Origin: Guyparkeria sp. SCN-R1
GTDB lineage: Bacteria; Pseudomonadota; Gammaproteobacteria; Halothiobacillales; Halothiobacillaceae
Assembly: GCF_003932495.1 (NCBI RefSeq)
Contig: NZ_QZMT01000005.1
Location: forward strand, 1-64,000
Length of the DNA: 64,000 nt
Direction of reading: 5' to 3'
The notes beneath the pieces are model-generated. The model worked only from the letters and a program-made list of their open reading frames with translations, did not search any database and had not been told where the DNA came from. Below are positions 27,818 to 35,316 of the stretch, in pieces. Position numbers and translations under genes: made by a program. Each line of letters starts with the position of its first letter. Position 1 is the stretch's first letter.

Positions 27818-30154
27818 TTACCCCGACCCGGCGGCGACGTTCGTCAAGCCGGTGGCCTGTGAGCCCTGCGGTGGATGACCGCCGTGGCGAGCGGCGTTAA
27901 GGATGACGGTCAGCGAACTGGCTGCCATCGCGGCGGCGGCCATCACGGGCGGGATGACGCCGAATGCCGCCAACGTGAGTCCGCCGGCGTTGTATCCCAG
28001 GGCGAAAACGAGATTCTGGCGCATGACTCGGCGGCCCTGGCGGGCGATCCGGATGGCACGCTCGACCCCGTCGACCCCCTCTCCGCCAAGCACGACCCCG
28101 GCGGCCATCGCCGCGGTGCTGTTGGCGTTCGACACGGCGATGCCGACGTCCGCAACCGCCAGGGCCAGGGCATCGTTGGCGCCGTCGCCGACGAAGGCGG
28201 CTTGCCCGCTCGCCGCGCGCAATCGCCGGGCCTTGTCCCCCGGCAGGCAGTCGGCGGTCACCCGCTCCGGTGGGATACCCACCGCGCGGGCCACCCGCAA
28301 GGCGGAGTCGTGACGGTCGCCGGTGAGCATCCCGCACTCGATCCCCAGCTCGCCCAGGGCGTGTACCGTCGCCGCGGCCGCGGGGCGCAGCGGGTCGTCA
28401 AGCACGATGGTGGCGACGTGGTTGCCGGCGATCGCCAGTTTCACCTGCATGTCGTCGCCGGCGCGAGGACTGTGAACCGGGATGCCGTGCGCTTCGAGAA
28501 AACTCGCCGAGCCGACCAGCAGTTCGCCATGGCGGGGGTGTCGCGCGCTCACCCCGGCATCCTCGCGGCGCGCCTCGAGCGGCATGACCGGGGCACCCGC
28601 CGCCTGGCGCAGGGCCCGGGCGATGACGTGTTCCACGTCGCCCTCGGCGGCCGCGGCCAGGCCGAGCAGGGTGGCTCGGTCGGCGGGAAGTGCGCTGGGC
28701 AATGGCTGGTGGACCATGACCTCGGCCACCGCGGGGTGGCCGGCGGTCAGGGTGCCGGTCTTGTCGAGAAAGACGCGTTCGATGCGAGCCAGTCGCTCCA
28801 GCGCGGCGGCGTCGCGAAACAGCACGCCCGCGTCGGCGGCGCGTCCGGCCTGGGTGACGTAGGCGATGGGCACGGCGATGCTGATCGCGCAGGGGCAGGC
28901 GACCACCAGCACCGAGGTCGCGCGCAACAAGGTTTCCTCAAGGGGCAGCCCGAGCAGCAGGCCGGCCATGCCGGTCAAGGTGGCCAGTCCGATGGCCCCC
29001 GGGGCGAGCCAGCGGGCGACGCGGTCGGCCAGTCGTTGCGTGCCGGGGCGGGCCCGCACCGTTTCGATCACCCGTTCGCCGATGCGGTCGATCTCGCGTT
29101 CGCCCACCCGGGCCGTGACTTCGACCACCAGGCCCCGCTCAAGATTGACGCAGCCGGCCGACACGGCATCGCCGGCTCGGACCTCGGCGGGGCGCGATTC
29201 GCCGGTCAACACGGCGCGATCGACGCGGCCTTCCCCCCGACGGAGGATGCCGTCAAGCGGGATGCGCTCGCCGGCCGGCACCCGGATCCGTTCGCCGACC
29301 GCCACCGATTCGGCGGCGACGGTCTCCGCGCTGCCGTCGCGATGCAGGCGGATAGCGACTTCCGGCAGCCGCGCGTGCAGGGCATCGATGGTGACGGCCG
29401 CCCGCCGCAGGGCCCGGGCTTCGAGCAGGCGTCCCACCGTCAGAAGGACCACCAGCATCACCGCCGTGTCGGCGTAGACGTGCTCCACGCCGCGCGACAG
29501 TTGCCAGGCCGAGAGCCCCAGCGCGGCCAGCACGCCGAGACTCACCAGGGTATCCATGCCGGGCACGCCGGTGCGAAGCGTGCGCCACCCGGCGAGCAGG
29601 ATGGGGCGGCCGGCCAGGGCGAGTGCGGGTAGCGCGAAGGAGACGCTTGCCAGCGCGAGCCACCAGCCCACCGATCCGCCCGACTGCTCCGCTACGCCCA
29701 GGTAGAGCAACAGCGAGAACAGCATGGTCCAGACCCCGAAGAACGCGGCGAGGGTCAGACGAACCCCCAATGCGCGGATCTCCCCGTCCAGCCGCTCGGC
29801 CGTTGTCCGGTGCCGGTCGGGTGGGGCGAGGCGATACCCCAGCCGGCGAACCGCCGCGGCGAGGGTGGCAAGCGACGTTCGGCCGGGGTCCCAACGCAGC
29901 AGGGCGGCCGAGCCGATGAAGCTTACCTGGGCGTCGAGGACCCCGGGGCTGTCGCGCAGCACTCGCTCGGTGGCCGCGGCGCAACTCGGGCACCACAGGC
30001 CCTCGATAGTGACCAGGGCGCGGCCCCGGCCCTCGAGCGAGTCGAGGCCGGCGAGGCGGTCGTCGGGGGTCGCCGATGCGTCCGCCGGCGCACCCGCCCG
30101 GCACGCGCCATCCGAGGGCTCGGTGGCGCTCGCGCCGTCACGGCGAGCCGTCAT
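27818..30154 (-). CDS. ccoI: Copper-translocating P-type ATPase for cbb3 oxidase assembly (CcoI/FixI-like)
   Basis: 778-residue P1B-type ATPase. An N-terminal heavy-metal domain has the CxxC motif in IEGLWCPSCAAATERVL, close to the GMWCxSCA form of CcoI. Then come eight predicted helices with the CPC motif (VACPCAISIAVPI), the phosphorylation site DKTGTLTAGHP, the HP-type nucleotide region and the hinge GDGANDALALA. CcoI pumps copper to the periplasm for CuB assembly of cbb3 oxidases. Membership in the ccoN-ccoO operon, overlapping the tsdA-like gene by 17 bp, supports that role over general copper export. The first 45 residues are a disordered Ala-rich extension. Confidence 0.9.
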   Translation of the reverse strand: MTARRDGASATEPSDGACRAGAPADASATPDDRLAGLDSLEGRGRALVTIEGLWCPSCAAATERVLRDSPGVLDAQVSFIGSAALLRWDPGRTSLATLAAAVRRLGYRLAPPDRHRTTAERLDGEIRALGVRLTLAAFFGVWTMLFSLLLYLGVAEQSGGSVGWWLALASVSFALPALALAGRPILLAGWRTLRTGVPGMDTLVSLGVLAALGLSAWQLSRGVEHVYADTAVMLVVLLTVGRLLEARALRRAAVTIDALHARLPEVAIRLHRDGSAETVAAESVAVGERIRVPAGERIPLDGILRRGEGRVDRAVLTGESRPAEVRAGDAVSAGCVNLERGLVVEVTARVGEREIDRIGERVIETVRARPGTQRLADRVARWLAPGAIGLATLTGMAGLLLGLPLEETLLRATSVLVVACPCAISIAVPIAYVTQAGRAADAGVLFRDAAALERLARIERVFLDKTGTLTAGHPAVAEVMVHQPLPSALPADRATLLGLAAAAEGDVEHVIARALRQAAGAPVMPLEARREDAGVSARHPRHGELLVGSASFLEAHGIPVHSPRAGDDMQVKLAIAGNHVATIVLDDPLRPAAAATVHALGELGIECGMLTGDRHDSALRVARAVGIPPERVTADCLPGDKARRLRAASGQAAFVGDGANDALALAVADVGIAVSNANSTAAMAAGVVLGGEGVDGVERAIRIARQGRRVMRQNLVFALGYNAGGLTLAAFGVIPPVMAAAAMAASSLTVILNAARHGGHPPQGSQATGLTNVAAGSG

Positions 30155-31298
30155 CGAGCCTCAATGCATGCTGATCGCGAAAGGTTTGCCATTCGGCATG
30201 ATCGAGGGGTTCGCCCAGGAGTCGGCCGCGCAGCCGCTGGCCGTAGTAGCCCTTCTTGTCGTCGTGATACCGAGACTGCGCCTCGGCGACGGAAAGGTCT
30301 TTCTCGATCTGGCGCGGGTCGGGGGGACGCGGGAAGCTGTTGATGAAGGCGGCCACGTCCCAGGCCTCCTGGTCGCTGAGGTAATCGCGCTTGCCCAGCG
30401 GCATGTTTGCCTTGATGAATGCCGCGGCGGTGGGCACGCGGTGCATGCCGGCGCCCCAGTTGTACGAATCGGGACCCCATAGCGGCGGGAAGATCCGCCG
30501 CCCGTTGATGTCCTTGTGTCCCTGCCCGTCGAGGCCGTGGCATACCGCGCAATTGGCGCGGTAGACCTGTTCGCCGCGTTGGTAGTTGAAGCCCCGCTCG
30601 GTGCGTTCGAGGGTGGGATAGCCCCGGCCGGGGAGGTCCTGGCCGGTGGGCGCCCCGTCGGCAAGCCAGAACATGTAGCTCTGCAGGTCCTTGTAGATGG
30701 AGTGGTTATCGGGCGGTGGGCCGCCGCTCGGCGACTCGCGCGCGTTCATCGAGTAGGTGAAACACCCCTTGAGACGATCCTCCATGGTGTTGACCATGTC
30801 GTTCTTGCCGCGGTATTTCGGGTAGACGCCCCAGGCGCCCCACAGTGGCGCGCTGCCCTGGCGCCGACCGGCGTCGAGGTGACAGTTCGCGCATGCCAGG
30901 TCGTTGCCGGTGAATCTCGCCGCCCGCGTGCCGGTGTTGACGAACACGCTGCGTCCGCGACGGATGGCATCGCCCATCTTGCCGTCGGGTATCTCCTTGT
31001 CGCTCGGCGGGACGAAGTGGTTGTCCTCGCCGACCGGTACCGTCGGGAAGTCGGCGTCTGCATCGTCAGCGAGGGCCTGGCGCGATTCGTCCAGCGCGGC
31101 CCGCGCCTGCCGGGCCTCGCGATCGGCGCGGGTGGTGGCTGCCTGCTCGGGGGTCTCGCCGATGGCGCCGAAGGGCCAGATCTCGTGTTCGGCGGCGAAG
31201 AATCCCGCCCCGAGCAGCACCACGGCGCCGGCCACCGCCAGGGCGGACCGTGCCAGCGCCGAGCGTTCGCGGGTCGTCCGATCGCCTTGTTGGCTCAT
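30138..31298 (-). CDS. tsdA: Membrane-anchored TsdA-like dihaem thiosulfate dehydrogenase
   Basis: 386-residue dihaem c-type cytochrome of the TsdA family, coupling two thiosulfates to tetrathionate (or the reverse). An N-terminal uncleaved-looking helix (residues about 17-36) is followed by a charged linker. Haem sites are CANCH (136-140) and CAVCH (250-254). Cys179 in DRLKGCFTYSMN matches the cysteine that ligates haem 1 in TsdA. Other family blocks are APLWGAWGVYPKYRGKNDMVNTMEDR, FPPLWGPDSYNWGAGMH and KANMPLG (Met299 as likely haem-2 ligand). The C-terminus carries an extra 55-residue charged tail. The start codon overlaps the tsdB stop by 4 bp. Confidence 0.88.
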   Translation of the reverse strand: MSQQGDRTTRERSALARSALAVAGAVVLLGAGFFAAEHEIWPFGAIGETPEQAATTRADREARQARAALDESRQALADDADADFPTVPVGEDNHFVPPSDKEIPDGKMGDAIRRGRSVFVNTGTRAARFTGNDLACANCHLDAGRRQGSAPLWGAWGVYPKYRGKNDMVNTMEDRLKGCFTYSMNARESPSGGPPPDNHSIYKDLQSYMFWLADGAPTGQDLPGRGYPTLERTERGFNYQRGEQVYRANCAVCHGLDGQGHKDINGRRIFPPLWGPDSYNWGAGMHRVPTAAAFIKANMPLGKRDYLSDQEAWDVAAFINSFPRPPDPRQIEKDLSVAEAQSRYHDDKKGYYGQRLRGRLLGEPLDHAEWQTFRDQHALRLDDGSP

Positions 31299-32152
31299 CC
31301 GTCGCCCTCCGTCTGTGCGGGATTCGTGGTGGCATCGGTCTGTTCCGACCTCGAGCCCGCCGGCGAGGTGAGTTCCTGGCGGGGTGGCCGGCTGGCCAGA
31401 TAATCCGCCAGGGCGCGACGGTCGGCGTCGGAAAGCACGCGCGCCACGTCGTGCATGAAGTTCTCCGGGTCGTTGTCGCGCCGGCCGGTGGCGAAGGCGG
31501 TGAGCTGCTGGTAGAGGTAGACCGGCTGCTGACCGGCGATCGGCGGGAAGCTCGGCCCCACTCCCCAGCCGGACGAGCCGTGGCAGCTGTAGCAGGCGGG
31601 CGCGCTCACGCGCCAGTCGCCGCGGAGCGCGAGTTCACGCCCGCGGTCCATGTCCCCGCCCAGCGAGGCCCCCGCCGGCGCCTCGAGCGACATCTCGGCG
31701 TAGAAACGCCCCAGGGCCGCCATCTCCTTTTCGCTCAAGCCGCGGGCGACGTAGTTCATGCTGGCGTTCTTCCGCCGTCCGGTGGCAAAGTCCGCCAGCT
31801 GCTTGGCGATATAGCCGGCGGGCAGGCCGGCGAGGGCCGGGATTTGCTCGGTTCCCTCGCCCTTCGCGCCATGGCAGGAGGCACAGGACCAGGTGCCGTT
31901 CCCGCCGGCGATCAGGTCACCGGCGATTCCCGGGGATACCTCCGCGCTGCGGGCCTCCCAGCGCATGGCGGCCAGCGGGTCGATCGGGTCGGAGGCGCTC
32001 GCGGCCGCGTCGTCGTTCCCGGAGGGGGAACAGCCGGTGCCCAGCAGGGCGAAGCCGGCGGCCATCGCCACCGTCGCCGCAACGCCGGCAAGCCGGCCGG
32101 CTGTCGGTGGACCGGTTCGGGTTGAGGGGCTGTGTCGAAGTCTCAGAGGCAT
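31295..32152 (-). CDS. tsdB: Dihaem cytochrome c4-type protein, probable TsdB electron acceptor
   Basis: 285-residue exported dihaem cytochrome. A leader (VAATVAMAAGFALLGTGC) may be a lipoprotein or ordinary signal, since the lipobox is poor. Two homologous class-I halves follow: CASCH (90-94) with Met132 (NASMNYVA), and CYSCH (187-191) with Met233 (ENFMHDVA). Each half has the GYIAKQLADFATGRR / YLYQQLTAFATGRR segment of c4-type cytochromes. TsdB proteins of thiosulfate dehydrogenase systems are of this type and are encoded just before tsdA, exactly as here. It would carry electrons from TsdA to the oxidase. Confidence 0.82.
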   Translation of the reverse strand: MPLRLRHSPSTRTGPPTAGRLAGVAATVAMAAGFALLGTGCSPSGNDDAAASASDPIDPLAAMRWEARSAEVSPGIAGDLIAGGNGTWSCASCHGAKGEGTEQIPALAGLPAGYIAKQLADFATGRRKNASMNYVARGLSEKEMAALGRFYAEMSLEAPAGASLGGDMDRGRELALRGDWRVSAPACYSCHGSSGWGVGPSFPPIAGQQPVYLYQQLTAFATGRRDNDPENFMHDVARVLSDADRRALADYLASRPPRQELTSPAGSRSEQTDATTNPAQTEGDG

Positions 32153-32160
32153 GGCGGCGG

Positions 32161-32838
32161 TCAGTGTCCGATGGGTTTGGAATCGCCGCTACCGGCCTTT
32201 TGCCTCGCTTGCCCGACGGGCTGGCCGAGGGTATCGGCGATATCGGCCTCGCCTTTGAGTGGCGCGGAGCGATCGGCGAGGCGCTGGCGAAGCTCGGCAA
32301 CTCGCTCGGGGCTTACGGCGCCGGCGTCGTTGCCCCAGGCCTGGCGGATGAAGCTGACGATTCGGGCGATCTGCTCGTCGTTCAATGCGTTTCGGAAGGT
32401 CGGCATGCGCCCGTCGAAGCTTCGCCCGTCGACGGTGACCGGTCCGCTCAACCCCATCAGCACGATCCCCACCGGCGCGTCGGCGTTGCCGGTGACGAAG
32501 GGCGAGCCGGCCAGCGGCGGCACCGCGCCGCGAATGCCGATACCGTCCTCCTGGTGACAGGTGGCGCAGTTGTCCTCGAACAGTTCCCGTCCCGGGGCGA
32601 GTACCGCTCGTCCACTTCCCTCCGACCCGGCGGTCGCGCCAGGGTTCGCCCCGGCCCGGGTGCCGGCGCTCGCCGTGGCTGGCTCGTCGCTGACGGTGAA
32701 CAGGGTGAACGCCCCCCAGGCGGCCAGGGCGATCACCACCGAATAGACGATCACCGGGATGCCGCGTTGCCGTTCGTAGGGAATGAACGAGTCGTCCCGG
32801 ACGCCGCCGATCGAGGTAATGAACCGGCGTTTCTTCAT
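32161..32838 (-). CDS. Membrane-anchored monohaem cytochrome c in the cbb3 operon (possible CcoP replacement)
   Basis: 225 residues. A cytoplasmic N-terminus (MKKRRFITSIGGVRDDSFIPYERQRG) is followed by one helix at about 28-46. An Ala/Gly linker leads to a class-I cytochrome domain with CATCH (91-95) and Met145 (DGRMPTF), then a charged tail. Classical CcoP has two haem-c sites, so this is about half a CcoP in haem content. Its place directly after ccoO, overlapping it by 4 bp, suggests it is the third subunit of this oxidase or the docking cytochrome between TsdB and CcoO. Confidence 0.8.
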   Translation of the reverse strand: MKKRRFITSIGGVRDDSFIPYERQRGIPVIVYSVVIALAAWGAFTLFTVSDEPATASAGTRAGANPGATAGSEGSGRAVLAPGRELFEDNCATCHQEDGIGIRGAVPPLAGSPFVTGNADAPVGIVLMGLSGPVTVDGRSFDGRMPTFRNALNDEQIARIVSFIRQAWGNDAGAVSPERVAELRQRLADRSAPLKGEADIADTLGQPVGQARQKAGSGDSKPIGH

Positions 32839-33455
32839 CCCCGCTCACCCCCGTGGCGGTACCCGTTGTCGCGCAGGTTCCGGTGCACCGGCGGGTAGCT
32901 GTGGTCGAGGCTGAGCAGGTAGGCGACCAGGTCGAGGGCGGACTGGCGCGCGACCACCACCTTGCCTTCGGGCCGGAATGCCTTCGGCACGTCGACGACG
33001 ACATCGTCGGGCCCGGCCGAATCCTTGGTCTCGAACAGGAACGGGAAGGCGGGCATGATGCTGTCGGGGTGCACGGCTCGCGGGGCGTAGAGGTGCGTCA
33101 GTTGCCAGGCGCGCGAGGGCTGGCGTGCGCCGATGTTGAACAGGTCGGGGCCGGTACGCATGGTGCCGAGCTGGTGGGGCCGGTCGTAGACGTAGTCCGC
33201 CGCGGTCGAGGGCCGTCCCCAGCCGCGCGCCTGGTCGGGAGCCTGCGAGGGGTCGCGCGGCTGCTGCGAATGGCAGTAGACGCAACCGAGTCCCACGTAG
33301 TGGGCGCGCCCGCGCAATTCGGCCTTGGAATACGGTTCTAGTTGCTTCGGCGCCTCGATCGGGGCGATCTGCAGGGCGGGCCCGATCAGCAGAAAGATCA
33401 TGGCCAGGGCGAGGATCGCCAGCGCGACGAGGCCTAACGGCAGGAGTCGATTCAT
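32835..33455 (-). CDS. ccoO: cbb3-type cytochrome c oxidase subunit II (CcoO)
   Basis: 206-residue membrane-anchored monohaem subunit taking electrons to CcoN. An N-terminal helix (residues about 4-25) precedes EPYSKAELRGRAHYVGLGCVYCHSQQPRDP, with CVYCH at 58-62. Then come GPDLFNIGARQPSRAWQLTHLYAPRAVHPDSIMPAF, with Met134 as probable axial ligand. These blocks are characteristic of CcoO/FixO. It overlaps ccoN and the following cytochrome gene by 4 bp each. Confidence 0.95.
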   Translation of the reverse strand: MNRLLPLGLVALAILALAMIFLLIGPALQIAPIEAPKQLEPYSKAELRGRAHYVGLGCVYCHSQQPRDPSQAPDQARGWGRPSTAADYVYDRPHQLGTMRTGPDLFNIGARQPSRAWQLTHLYAPRAVHPDSIMPAFPFLFETKDSAGPDDVVVDVPKAFRPEGKVVVARQSALDLVAYLLSLDHSYPPVHRNLRDNGYRHGGERG

Positions 33456-35008
33456 GCGGCACCCCCTGTCTGCAACGACTCACCGGAATGGTCGGCGCTC
33501 ACCGGGCGTTTGCCCGGTGCCGTGAGGAAGGCCACCAGGTGCAGGGCGAACAGGACGTGGCCGGCGGTCATCATGCTGCCGCCGACCGAACGGGCGGTGA
33601 GGTAGGGGACGGTCAGTCGGACGCTCTCCATGAAATCGCGGGTGGGATCGAGCATCGCCATCCCCTGCAGCCACCCGCCGATCGTCAGCGAACCGACGTA
33701 GATGCCGACACCGATCGCCGCCAGCCAGAAGTGCCAGGCGATCAACGCGCGCCAAGGCCAGTGTCGCCCGGTCAGGTGCGGCAGGATGTAGTAGATCGAA
33801 CCGAACATCACCAGGGAGACGAAGGCGTACATGCCCATGTGGGCGTGACCGACCGTGTAGTGGGTGAAGTGAGTGACGGTGTTCACCGCGCGCAGGGCCT
33901 CGAGCGAGCCTTGCAGGGAAACCACGGTGTAGCAGATCGCACCCAGCGCCACGAACCGCAACGGGATGCTCTCGCGCCAGGCCCAGCCGTTGCTCAGGCT
34001 CAGGGTGTGCTGGTTGATCGCCACGGCGAGTACCGGCACGACCATCATCACCGACTGGACGACCGAGAGCGTCACCGCCCAGGTCGGGATCGGGCCGCCG
34101 ACGAGGTGGTGTAGGCCGACCTGGCTGTAAAACAGTGCCAGCGCCCAGAAGCCCAGCAGCGACAACCGGTAGGAGTAGATCGGCTTGCCGATGATGCGGG
34201 GGATGAAATAGTAGGCGGCGGCCAGCCCCAGCGGCGTCGCCCACAGGCCCAGCACGTTGTGCGCGTACCACCAGTTGACCGTCGCCGCCTGGGCGCCGCT
34301 ATACAGCGAGGGCACGTTGGCGGTGACGAACAACACCACGAACCACAGCAGCGCGGCACTGAGATACCAGCCAGAGACGTAGATGTGTTCGATCTGGCGA
34401 TGTCGCCCCGTCAGCAAAATGGGTATCCCGATCAGCACCACGGCCGCCGCCAGCGCGATGTCGATCTGCCACGGGAATTCCAGCCATTCCATTCCGTCGG
34501 TCCAGCCCGAGCCGAGGGCGACCACGCCGGCCAGTGTCGCGAGGTTCCAGAGGATGCCGCCCCACAGCGCCACGGTCGGGTGTCGCAACCGGGTGCGGAA
34601 CAGGGTGGGTGCCAGCCACAGGGCGGTGCCGAGACCGGCGAGCGAGGTCCAGCCGTAGACCACGCTGTTGAGGTGCATGGTGCGCACACGACCGAAGGTC
34701 AAGGGGGCACTGCCGTCGAGCAGCCCCGGGATGTGGAGCTTGAGCGAGGCGATCAGCCCGAAGGTCGATCCGATCACCAGCCAGGCGATCGCGGTGACGA
34801 AGAAGAACAGGATCAGGCGTCGCTCGGCCGGACCGAAGGATTGCTCCCCGGTGGTCTGACGCTCGTTATCCGCCTCGGGCAGTATCGAGCTGGCCTGGTC
34901 GTCGGAAATCGCGAACTGGTTCGAGTAGATCGCCCAGATGAGGGCGAGGATCGCGATCAGCGAGAGGACGAAACTGAAAGCCAGCAGCGAGCCGATCGAG
35001 TAAAGCAA
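33452..35008 (-). CDS. ccoN: Divergent cbb3-type oxidase catalytic subunit CcoN with an N-terminal CcoS-like segment
   Basis: 518-residue haem-copper oxidase subunit, a proton-pumping O2 reductase core. All catalytic residues are visible: His112 and His390 for haem b, His388 for haem b3, His250, His300 and His301 for CuB, and the cross-linking Tyr294 (spacing from His250 as in Pseudomonas CcoN). Residues 1-50 (helix, then IWAIYSNQFAISDDQASSILPEAD) resemble the free-standing assembly protein CcoS (WAxxSGQFDDL...ILxDxD). The start is TTG with AGGAG 9 nt upstream. It heads the six-gene operon. No FNR/ANR box is visible upstream. Confidence 0.93.
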   Translation of the reverse strand: MLYSIGSLLAFSFVLSLIAILALIWAIYSNQFAISDDQASSILPEADNERQTTGEQSFGPAERRLILFFFVTAIAWLVIGSTFGLIASLKLHIPGLLDGSAPLTFGRVRTMHLNSVVYGWTSLAGLGTALWLAPTLFRTRLRHPTVALWGGILWNLATLAGVVALGSGWTDGMEWLEFPWQIDIALAAAVVLIGIPILLTGRHRQIEHIYVSGWYLSAALLWFVVLFVTANVPSLYSGAQAATVNWWYAHNVLGLWATPLGLAAAYYFIPRIIGKPIYSYRLSLLGFWALALFYSQVGLHHLVGGPIPTWAVTLSVVQSVMMVVPVLAVAINQHTLSLSNGWAWRESIPLRFVALGAICYTVVSLQGSLEALRAVNTVTHFTHYTVGHAHMGMYAFVSLVMFGSIYYILPHLTGRHWPWRALIAWHFWLAAIGVGIYVGSLTIGGWLQGMAMLDPTRDFMESVRLTVPYLTARSVGGSMMTAGHVLFALHLVAFLTAPGKRPVSADHSGESLQTGGAA

Positions 35009-35316
35009 ACGAATGGACTCCTGCGCGAACCGCGGTCGCGCCTGGGCGGTGGTTGAACGGGTAGCTGGTGAATCGTGAAGCTAGCCTACTGATTCGGCTT
35101 TAACAAGTGAGAATCGAACATGGCGTTCTGGTTCCCACGGTTCTTGCGGCACAAGTCGGCCCGGCATGACGACAGGCGTGCGGGGCGGCATGCGGCATTG
35201 ACGGGGCATCGATGGCAGAATGGCCCGATCGTGGATCGCGGCGTGCCGGCCCACCCGCCGAGGGTGTCGGGCCTGGTATCGCCCCGATCCCTTGGCGCGG
35301 GAGGACGAACACCATC
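35009..35316. other. Divergent intergenic region between ccoN and the YejF-type gene
   Basis: This 308-bp gap must hold the promoters of the respiratory operon (minus) and the YejF-type gene (plus). For ccoN a possible pair is TTGTTA (35101-35106) with TAGCTT (35078-35083), 17 bp apart, but the -10 is weak. I see no TTGAT-N4-ATCAA site for FNR/ANR and no obvious operator. The open frame running through it on the plus strand looks non-coding before the GTG at 35317. Confidence 0.4.

Noticed and set aside
27875-29632. 585-codon plus-strand open frame opposite ccoI
   Set aside because: Gly/His/Arg-rich antisense shadow of the P-type ATPase.
35009-35316. FNR/ANR site upstream of the cbb3 operon
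   Set aside because: I searched for TTGAT-N4-ATCAA-like sequence and found none, so no oxygen-control claim is made.
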